Assembly: GCA_050013915.1 (NCBI GenBank)
Contig: JBEKEI010000188.1
Span: 1 to 8,520 of the forward strand
DNA: 8,520 bases
DNA from: Roseiarcus sp050013915
Lineage (GTDB): Bacteria > Pseudomonadota > Alphaproteobacteria > Rhizobiales > Beijerinckiaceae
Direction of reading: 5' to 3'
Within the stretch, counting starts at the first letter, position 1. Every line of letters begins with the position of its first letter. A model generated the notes under the pieces. That model searched no databases and was not told the DNA's origin. It saw nothing but the letters and a program-made list of their open reading frames with translations. Below, piece after piece: positions 1 to 4,606 of this stretch. The position numbers and the translations under genes were made by a program.

Positions 1-133
1 CCCGCGCGCTGCGACCCCGCGCCTTGTCCCCGGCGATCCTGCGGACGCGTTGGTCGAGCCCGGCGTCGAGGCTGGCGGTGCAATCCTCCTCCTCGTCGCA
101 TGGCGACGGCGCGGGTGCAGCGGGGTCGGGCAT
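1..133 (-). CDS. Unidentified protein, N-terminal part only
   Basis: This is an open frame on the minus strand starting with ATG at 131-133 and still open at the window edge, giving 44 visible residues. The start is well supported. An AGGAG Shine-Dalgarno sequence (complement of 140-144) lies 6 nt upstream, an in-frame TGA (155-157) lies eight codons upstream, and a promoter-like pair lies just beyond it. The protein begins MPDPAAPAPSPCDEEEDC, a Pro/Ala-rich stretch followed by an acidic patch flanked by two cysteines. It continues with a basic, probably helical segment (LDQRVRRIAGDKARGRS). There is no signal peptide or membrane segment in the visible part. I do not recognise the family. It does not resemble the N-terminus of the DNA ligase LigA, which often follows recN in alphaproteobacteria. 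The gene probably has its own promoter and is not part of the recN operon. The function is unknown. Confidence 0.5.
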   Translation of the reverse strand, partial: MPDPAAPAPSPCDEEEDCTASLDAGLDQRVRRIAGDKARGRSAR

Positions 134-165
134 GGCGGGCTCCTGCCGGGGGGATCAATGATGGG

Positions 166-194
166 AGCATAGCCGATCTTTTGGAATTCCGCAA
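166..194 (-). promoter_or_regulatory. Sigma70-like promoter for the unidentified gene at 1-133
   Basis: Read on the minus strand, TTGCGG (complement of 189-194) is followed after exactly 17 bases by TATGCT (complement of 166-171). These match the housekeeping consensus at 3 of 6 and 4 of 6 positions with optimal spacing. Transcription would start near 158, leaving a leader of about 25 nt that contains the AGGAG ribosome binding site for the ATG at 133. The element lies in a local AT-rich dip within otherwise GC-rich DNA. This is a sequence match only. Confidence 0.4.
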
Positions 195-368
195 TCATCT
201 TCTCATATTTCTCTTTTACACTACGCTCAGGACGGCGCAGACGCAGCGCCCGGCCCGCCTCGGCGCCCGCAGCCAGCGCGGCCTCAGCCGCCGTCGTCGC
301 GACCGGCGCGCCGAACGTGAACTTCCCACCGTCGGCACGCCAAACGCCGCGCCGACCCGGCCAGCTTG

Positions 369-403
369 GGCTGCGCCCGCACGCGCGCTGCCTCGGCGCA
401 GCC
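369..403 (-). terminator. Hairpin shortly after recN, possible terminator
   Basis: GGCTGCGCC (369-377) and its exact complement GGCGCAGCC (395-403) form a 9-bp perfect stem around a 17-nt loop, starting 12 nt past the recN stop codon. The stem is strong, but no run of U follows it in the minus-strand transcript. If it terminates at all it is a non-canonical terminator, or it may serve as a 3'-end stabiliser. GC-rich DNA makes such stems fairly common, so confidence is limited. Confidence 0.3.
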
Positions 404-415
404 GCGAATCCCTGC

Positions 416-2086
416 TCAGCCCGCGTTTTCGATCAGCCGCCTGGCGGCGGCGCGCGCTTCCTCGGTGATCGTCGCGCCGGCCAGCATGCGGGCGATCTCC
501 TCGCGGCGCGCCGGCGCGTCGAGGGCGGAGACGCTCGTGGCGACCCGCTCGCCGCGGCCGACGTCGCTCTTGGCGATGCGGAAATGGCTGGTCGAGCGCG
601 CCGCCACCTGCGGCGCGTGGGTGACGGCGAGCACCTGGGCCTGCGCGGCGAGGCGGGCGAGCCGCTGGCCGATCGCATCGGCGACGGCGCCGCCGACGCC
701 GGTGTCGACCTCGTCGAAGACCAGGGTCGGCGCCGAGCCGCGGTCGGCCAGGGCGACCTTGAGCGCCAGCATGAATCGGGCGAGTTCGCCGCCCGAGGCG
801 ACCTTCATCAGCGGCCCGGCGCGCGCGCCCGGATTGGTCTGGACGCAGAATTCGACGCGGTCGAATCCGTCGGCCGAAACCAGCGCGCCGTCGCTGGCGA
901 TCTCGACGATGAACCGCGCGCGCTCGAGCTTGAGCGGCGCAAGTTCGGCGGTGACCGCCTTTTCCAGTTCGCGCGCGGTCGCGGCGCGCGCTTTCGACAG
1001 CGCCGTCGCCGCCGCGAAATAGGCGCGCCGCGCCGCGGTCGCGGCCTCGCCGAGCGCGCCGAGCCTGGCCCGGCCGGCGTCGAGGGCGGCCAGATCGGCG
1101 CCGTATTTTTCGGCGAGCGCCGGCAATCGGGCGACCGGGGTCGAATATTTGCGCGCCATGCCGCGCAGCGCGAACAGCCGCTCCTCGGCGCGTTCGAGCT
1201 CATGGGGATCGAAATCGGCGGCGGCCATCGCGGCCTCGATCGCGCTCGCGGCGGCGTCGAGCGCTTCGAGGGCGGCGTCGAGCGCCTTCACGCAGGGCTC
1301 GATCAGCATGGGCGCCTGGGACAGGCGGCGCTCGAGACGGCGCGCGGCGGCGACGAGCAGCGGCGTCGCCGACGCCTCGCCCGCCAGGCTGCGATGCGCC
1401 TCGCGGATGTCGGCGGCGACCTTCTCGGCCTGCATCATCTGCGAGCGGCGTTCGGCGAGCGCCTCTTCCTCGCCGGGCTGGACCGCCAGCTTCGAGAGTT
1501 CCCGATGGGCATGGGCGGCGAAGTCCGCTTCGGCCTGCGCCGCGGCGACGCGCGCGGTTTCATCGGCCAGCTCGGCCTGGATCGCCTTTAGCGCCGCGAA
1601 GGCCGTGCTCGTCGCCCCCGCCATCGGCTCGAGCCGGCCGAAGGCGTCGACCAGGGTCCGATGGGTCGCGGCGTCGAGCAGCGCGCGCTCGTCGTGCTGA
1701 CCGTGGATTTCGACGAGGCCGCTCGAAATCGCGCGAATCAGCTGCGCGCTCACCGGCTGGTCGTTGACGAAGGCGCGGGTGCGCCCGTCGGCGACCTGGA
1801 CGCGGCGCAGAATCAGTTCGCGGTCGGCCTCGATGTTGCGCTCGCGCGCCAGGGCGATCGCCGGATGATCGGCCGGCAGTTCGAACACCGCCGTCACCTG
1901 CCCCTGCGGCTGGCCCTGCCGAACCAGGGCGCCGTCGCCGCGCGCGCCGAGCGCGAGCGACAGGGCGTCGAGGAGAATCGATTTGCCGGCCCCGGTCTCC
2001 CCGGTCAGGATCGACAGGCCGCCGGAGAATTCCAGATCCAGCGCATCGATCAGCACGATGTCGCGGATCGCAAGTCGAACGAGCAT
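416..2086 (-). CDS. recN: DNA repair protein RecN
   Basis: RecN is a cytoplasmic SMC-like ATPase that gathers DNA ends during RecA-dependent double-strand-break repair. The 556-residue protein has the family layout: an N-terminal ATPase half with Walker A G29-ETGAGK-S36, a long Ala/Glu/Arg-rich coiled-coil region at about residues 150-370, and a C-terminal ATPase half. The C-terminal half carries the signature VASGGELARF (from about 429), Walker B LVFDEVDTG (about 455-463) and the switch-like VTHAPQVAA. Length is normal for the family. I chose the ATG at 2084-2086 (MLVRLAIRDIVLID) because RecN proteins begin this way and a GGAGG motif lies 9 nt upstream. A TTG at 2107 would add seven unconserved residues. 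The start is 21 bp after the bamD stop, so the two are probably one transcript. No LexA-type operator was recognised upstream. Confidence 0.96.
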   Translation of the reverse strand: MLVRLAIRDIVLIDALDLEFSGGLSILTGETGAGKSILLDALSLALGARGDGALVRQGQPQGQVTAVFELPADHPAIALARERNIEADRELILRRVQVADGRTRAFVNDQPVSAQLIRAISSGLVEIHGQHDERALLDAATHRTLVDAFGRLEPMAGATSTAFAALKAIQAELADETARVAAAQAEADFAAHAHRELSKLAVQPGEEEALAERRSQMMQAEKVAADIREAHRSLAGEASATPLLVAAARRLERRLSQAPMLIEPCVKALDAALEALDAAASAIEAAMAAADFDPHELERAEERLFALRGMARKYSTPVARLPALAEKYGADLAALDAGRARLGALGEAATAARRAYFAAATALSKARAATARELEKAVTAELAPLKLERARFIVEIASDGALVSADGFDRVEFCVQTNPGARAGPLMKVASGGELARFMLALKVALADRGSAPTLVFDEVDTGVGGAVADAIGQRLARLAAQAQVLAVTHAPQVAARSTSHFRIAKSDVGRGERVATSVSALDAPARREEIARMLAGATITEEARAAARRLIENAG

Positions 2087-2087
2087 C

Positions 2088-2101
2088 GGGAGGCGCCTCC
2101 C
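2088..2101. promoter_or_regulatory. 14-bp perfect palindrome covering the recN ribosome binding site
   Basis: The sequence gggaggcgcctccc is its own reverse complement. It fills most of the 21-bp bamD-recN spacer and contains the GGAGG motif used for recN. In RNA it can fold into a 5-bp stem (GGGAG/CTCCC) with a GCGC loop that would pair the Shine-Dalgarno bases. This might lower recN translation unless ribosomes finishing bamD open it. The palindrome is visible; the regulatory effect is inference. Confidence 0.4.
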
Positions 2102-2107
2102 TCCCAA

Positions 2108-2965
2108 TCAGCCGGGCACGACCGTATGGTAGAGCTTCGAAATCCACGAGGCCTGATCCTCGTTCGGCGCCAGGCCGTCGCCCTTCAGCAAGGCGAACGC
2201 GTCCTTGTACCACTGGCCGTCGGGAAAATTGTGCCCGAGCACCGCCGCCGCCGTCTCCGCCTCGTCGGTGATCCCCAGGCCGAGATAGGCCTCGGTCAGC
2301 CGATAGAGGGCCTCTTCCGCGTGCCGGCTGGTCTGATAATTGGTCAGCACGTTGCGAAACCGGTTGATCGCCGCCGTATAGTTCCGCCGGGTCAGATAGA
2401 AGCGGCCGACCGACATTTCCTTGCCGGCGATCTGGTCGCGCGTGACCTGGATCTTGAACTTGGAATCGCTGACATATTCGGAATTGGGGAATTTCTCGAC
2501 GATCTGCTGGAACAACGCCAGCGCCTTGACCGCGCGGTCCTGATCACGGGAAATGTCCGGGATCTGGCTGTAATAGGACATTGCCTCGAGATACAAAGCG
2601 TAAGCGGCTTCGGGCGTATTGAGATAGAGCTTGGCGTAATGTTCCGCCGACTGCTCGGCGCTGTCGTAATCGCCCGCCTGATACTGGGCGTAGGTGGTCA
2701 TCAGCAATCCCTTTTTCGACCAGTCGGAATAGGGATATTGCTTGCCGAGTTCGACGAATTTCTTGGCCGCCCCGTCGTCGTCGCCCTTCTTGAGGCGCGC
2801 CAGACCCTGGTCGTACATCACGTTGGGCGGCACCTCTTCCTCGATCTTGGTCTTGTATTTTTCCGGGCCGAACGGATTGAGGTCGTCGAACGTCGAGCAG
2901 GCCGCGAGCGGCGCGGCCGCCCCGACGAGCGCGACGAACCGGGCGGCGAAGGCCGCCGGGCGCAT
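2108..2965 (-). CDS. bamD: Outer membrane assembly lipoprotein BamD
   Basis: BamD is an essential periplasmic lipoprotein of the BAM complex. It bridges BamA and helps recognise and insert beta-barrel proteins into the outer membrane. With the ATG at 2963-2965 the protein has 285 residues. A short basic n-region and a hydrophobic stretch (FVALVGAAAPLAA) lead to a lipobox LAAC with the lipidated Cys at residue 23. TPR-type helical pairs follow, with recognisable segments MYDQGLARLKKGD, QYPYSDWSKKG, YAQYQAGDYDSA, FPNSEYVSDSKFK and EALYRLTEAYLGLG. An in-frame ATG at 3004 would add 13 residues, but those codons (AGA, TCT, TTT, GCT, CCA) are unlike the GC-ending codons that follow, so the shorter form is preferred. 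A TTG at 3079 is less likely. No strong ribosome binding site is visible at either ATG. recN follows 21 bp downstream. Confidence 0.93.
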   Translation of the reverse strand: MRPAAFAARFVALVGAAAPLAACSTFDDLNPFGPEKYKTKIEEEVPPNVMYDQGLARLKKGDDDGAAKKFVELGKQYPYSDWSKKGLLMTTYAQYQAGDYDSAEQSAEHYAKLYLNTPEAAYALYLEAMSYYSQIPDISRDQDRAVKALALFQQIVEKFPNSEYVSDSKFKIQVTRDQIAGKEMSVGRFYLTRRNYTAAINRFRNVLTNYQTSRHAEEALYRLTEAYLGLGITDEAETAAAVLGHNFPDGQWYKDAFALLKGDGLAPNEDQASWISKLYHTVVPG

Positions 2966-3153
2966 CGCCGAGCCGCAACGACCGAGTGGAGCAAAAGATC
3001 TCATGCGAAGGAACTCGACAATCTGGGCCTCGCCATAACAAGGACAAATGCGCGCCGGCCGAGCGCAGCCGACCCGCAACGCGGAGAGTTTCCCTTAACC
3101 CAGAACTCGCCGTCGCGCCACCGGACGCGCAACGTCGGCGGGCGGCAAAAGGC

Positions 3154-3180
3154 GGATCGGCGGCGCGGGATCGGCGGCGC
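3154..3180. repeat. Two copies of a 13-bp direct repeat, 14-bp period
   Basis: The sequence ggatcggcggcgc occurs at 3154-3166 and again at 3168-3180, separated by a single g. The match is exact. It lies in the lpxC-bamD spacer, outside any gene. It is short enough to have arisen by slippage in GC-rich DNA, and no function is evident. Confidence 0.6.
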
Positions 3181-3266
3181 CACAGCGCGCTCGATTGTGG
3201 CGCCGGGAGGCCGCGGCTGGTCTCTAGCGCAGACGCGGGCGCGGCGCCGGCGCCGCTTTCCCGATT

Positions 3267-3290
3267 GTCCGGCGCCGTTCGCCGCCGGAC
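3267..3290 (-). terminator. Hairpin 10 nt after lpxC, possible terminator
   Basis: gtccggcg (3267-3274) and cgccggac (3283-3290) pair perfectly over 8 bp around an 8-nt loop, starting 10 nt past the lpxC stop. A further 16-bp palindrome (3241-3256) follows in the transcript. No U-tract follows either stem, so a classical intrinsic terminator cannot be claimed. The position after a gene and before a long spacer makes a transcript end plausible. Confidence 0.35.
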
Positions 3291-3300
3291 CCCAGGGCCG

Positions 3301-4251
3301 TCAATCGACCTCGGCGGCATAGGCGGCCAGGGCGAACGCGCCCTGCCCCGCCCGGGCGCGCGGGAATTCCCGACGCGGTTCGGTCTCGACCAGTTCATAG
3401 GCGCTCCGGTCCGAGAAGAGCGCCTCGAGGGCGAGAAAATTCATCCTGTGGCCGGGCATGTAGGATCGGAAACCGCCGATGATCGGCGCCCCGGCGAGCG
3501 AAAGGTCGCCGATCGAATCCAGCGCCTTGTGGCGGACGAATTCGTCGGCGTAGCGCAAGCCTTCCGGATTGAGCACCCGTTCGCCGTCGAGCGCGACGCA
3601 ATTGTCGAGCGAGGATCCGAGCGCAAAGCCCATCTTCCACAGCCGCTCGACATCGCTGACGAATCCGAACGTTCGCGCGCGGGCGATCTCGGTGCGGAAA
3701 CTGGCGGGATCGAGGTCGAACGCCCGCCGCTGCCGGCCGATCGCCGGAGCGGCGAAATCGATCTCGATGTCGAGATGGAAGCCCTTGTCGGCGGGACGGA
3801 ATTCCGAAAAGCCGCGTCCATGCTCGACGCGGACCGGCTTCAACACCCGGAGATGGCGGCGCGTGCGCGCCTGGGCCACCGTGCCGGCCTGATCGATCGC
3901 GGCGACGAAATCGGCCGCCGAACCATCCATGATCGGCGCCTCCGGCCCGTCGATCTCGATCATGACATTGTCGATGTTCAGCCCCGACAGAGCCGCCAGC
4001 AGATGCTCGACCGTCGCGATCGAGGCGTCCGAGGCGTCGCGCAACACCGTGCACAATTCCGTCTGCGATACGTTCGACCACTTGGCCTCGATCAGCCGCT
4101 CGCGGCCGCCGGCGAGGCCGGTGCGCAGGAACACGATCCCCGAATCGGCGTCGGCGGGATGCAGGACCACGCTCGCCGGAGCATTGGAGTGGACGCCGAA
4201 CCCCGAGATCGACACCCGGTTGCGGATCGTCGTCTGTCGCCCCAGTTTCAT
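3301..4251 (-). CDS. lpxC: UDP-3-O-acyl-N-acetylglucosamine deacetylase LpxC
   Basis: LpxC is the zinc hydrolase that removes the acetyl group from UDP-3-O-acyl-GlcNAc, the committed step of lipid A synthesis in the cytoplasm. The 316-residue protein is of normal length and has every catalytic landmark. These are TVEHLLAAL with the general base E82 and zinc ligand H83, RHKALDSIGD with zinc ligands H241 and D245, PGHRMN with catalytic H268, and the substrate-side motifs DGPEAPIMDGSA and RARTFGF. The chosen ATG (4249-4251) gives MKLGRQTTIRNRVSISGFGVHSN, which matches how the family begins. A longer in-frame start at 4371 would add 40 low-complexity Arg/Gly/Ser residues and is rejected. The ribosome binding site is weak (AGGGA about 10 nt upstream). 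The gene is flanked by long spacers on both sides, so it probably has its own promoter. Confidence 0.97.
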   Translation of the reverse strand: MKLGRQTTIRNRVSISGFGVHSNAPASVVLHPADADSGIVFLRTGLAGGRERLIEAKWSNVSQTELCTVLRDASDASIATVEHLLAALSGLNIDNVMIEIDGPEAPIMDGSAADFVAAIDQAGTVAQARTRRHLRVLKPVRVEHGRGFSEFRPADKGFHLDIEIDFAAPAIGRQRRAFDLDPASFRTEIARARTFGFVSDVERLWKMGFALGSSLDNCVALDGERVLNPEGLRYADEFVRHKALDSIGDLSLAGAPIIGGFRSYMPGHRMNFLALEALFSDRSAYELVETEPRREFPRARAGQGAFALAAYAAEVD

Positions 4252-4459
4252 CGATGCGCAATCCCTGATGCCGGCGACCCGGAATTTGCCGGACGGGCCC
4301 CGATGTCCTTCGACCGATGCGCCGGGCGTCCGAGCCCCGCCGTTTCGCCGCGACCGCCTCGGCGTCGCCACGAAAAAGTCGAGAAGATTTCTTCCGCGAA
4401 CATACGGGCCGCGGCGCCGAGCGCCAAATCACCTTTCTTAACTTTCTGTAACATTCTCC

Positions 4460-4489
4460 ATAAAATTAACGCGAGATTCATGAAGTCAT
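4460..4489 (-). promoter_or_regulatory. Possible lpxC promoter
   Basis: On the minus strand ATGACT (complement of 4484-4489) is followed after 18 bases by TTTTAT (complement of 4460-4465). Each matches the sigma70 consensus at 4 of 6 positions. The pair sits in the only markedly AT-rich patch of the ftsZ-lpxC gap and points towards lpxC, with a leader of roughly 200 nt. The spacer contains a GANTC site (4475-4479) and a TTAAC (4466-4470) next to the -10, a layout compatible with CcrM/CtrA-type control. This is a weak match on sequence alone. Confidence 0.3.
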
Positions 4490-4549
4490 GGGGTCGGCGG
4501 AAATCTCCATCGCGTTGAAGAGTCGAGTGTTTCTCGATTCTCTCGATTC
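4475..4549. promoter_or_regulatory. Cluster of four GANTC sites upstream of lpxC
   Basis: GATTC at 4475-4479, GAGTC at 4520-4524, GATTC at 4536-4540 and GATTC at 4545-4549 all match GANTC, the target of the alphaproteobacterial cell-cycle methyltransferase CcrM. Elsewhere in the window the motif is scattered by eye at about one per few hundred bases, so four in 75 intergenic bases stand out. TTAAC motifs at 4438 and 4466 are half-sites of the CtrA type. Whether this organism has CcrM and CtrA is assumed from its likely class, not shown here. Confidence 0.35.
4532..4549. repeat. 9-bp exact tandem duplication containing GATTC
   Basis: tctcgattc occurs twice without a gap (4532-4540 and 4541-4549), followed by a partial third start (tc). 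Each copy carries one GANTC site, so the duplication doubles that site. With the upstream gagtcgag it can also form an imperfect stem in the plus-strand sense, whereas the minus-strand version has a mismatch. Confidence 0.6.
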
Positions 4550-4581
4550 TCCTCCGCGCGCCGGACCCGCCCCGCGGGCGC

Positions 4582-4603
4582 GGCAAGCCCCGGGCAAGCC
4601 CCG
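4582..4603. repeat. 11-bp exact tandem duplication just after ftsZ
   Basis: ggcaagccccg is present twice back to back (4582-4592 and 4593-4603), ending 4 bases short of the ftsZ stop codon. In the minus-strand transcript this gives two successive GGGGCTTGCC units immediately after the ftsZ stop. It does not form a perfect hairpin. Its period of one helical turn could suit a repeated protein site, but slippage is the simpler explanation. Confidence 0.6.
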
Positions 4604-4606
4604 CCC

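Larger units (their letters stand above)
134..415. other. Gap between recN and the next gene; coding-like minus frame without a start
   Basis: No intact gene could be placed in these 282 bases. They hold a GC-rich hairpin after recN (369-403), an AT-rich patch at about 155-225 and the promoter-like pair described separately. One minus-strand frame (codons with low coordinate 196, 199 and so on) is open across the whole gap. Between about 154 and 345 it reads like protein, with GGKFTFGAPVATTAAEA followed by a charged helical stretch containing KEKYEKMIAEFQKIG. It has no ATG, GTG or TTG start in the upstream part of the gap. It could be a decayed gene remnant or a chance open frame in GC-rich DNA. 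The plus-strand frame across the same bases looks unnatural and was not called. Confidence 0.3.
2966..3300. other. Intergenic region between lpxC and bamD
   Basis: No convincing gene lies in these 335 bases. Going from lpxC towards bamD they contain a 24-base hairpin (3267-3290), a 16-bp perfect palindrome of alternating GC blocks (3241-3256), a 13-bp repeat present twice with one base between the copies (3154-3166 and 3168-3180), and a single TTAA inside gggttaaggg on the minus strand (3095-3098). The 60-codon minus frame ending at 3001 is Arg/Ser/Pro-rich and looks spurious. The stretch presumably holds the end of the lpxC transcript and the start of the bamD-recN transcript, but no promoter match was good enough to mark. 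Confidence 0.5.
4252..4606. other. Intergenic region between ftsZ and lpxC with an AT-rich core
   Basis: These 355 bases lack a convincing gene. Directly after ftsZ come two short exact tandem repeats (4582-4603 and 4532-4549). An AT-rich island at about 4430-4490 follows, with TTAAC at 4438-4442 and 4466-4470, GTAAC at 4448-4452, four GANTC sites and a promoter-like hexamer pair. The last 120 bases before lpxC look non-coding and contain only the weak ribosome binding site. A 77-codon minus frame (4248-4481) overlaps the lpxC start as ATGA, but its ATG has no ribosome binding site and its second half is low-complexity. No good terminator for ftsZ was found. Confidence 0.5.

Noticed and set aside
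100..468. 122-codon plus-strand frame across the gap after recN
   Set aside because: It overlaps the recN 3' end in antisense and the translation is mostly Arg/Ala/Pro-rich. No ribosome binding site was found.
317..1591. Long plus-strand open frame opposite recN
   Set aside because: It is antisense to a clear recN. Its Arg/Gly/Ala-rich low-complexity translation is the usual by-product of GC-rich third codon positions on the other strand.
3001..3183. 60-codon minus frame ending in an ATGA overlap with the ATG at 3004
   Set aside because: It is Arg/Ser/Pro-rich without domain features or a ribosome binding site. The overlap partner is probably not the real bamD start.
1661..3322. 553-codon plus-strand frame spanning recN, bamD and their spacers
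   Set aside because: It runs antisense through two confidently identified genes, has no recognisable domain and its composition is that of a mirror frame.
4252..4371. 40-residue N-terminal extension of LpxC from an upstream ATG
   Set aside because: The extension is low-complexity Arg/Gly/Ser, while the family starts at MKLGRQTTI; it is treated as leader DNA.
4438..4452. Full CtrA binding box (TTAA-N7-TTAA)
   Set aside because: The two motifs TTAAC and GTAAC are spaced 10 rather than 11 bases apart and the second lacks its first T, so only half-sites can be claimed.
2986..4518. 510-codon plus-strand frame opposite lpxC
   Set aside because: It is antisense to an intact lpxC with all catalytic residues, and no protein family is recognisable.
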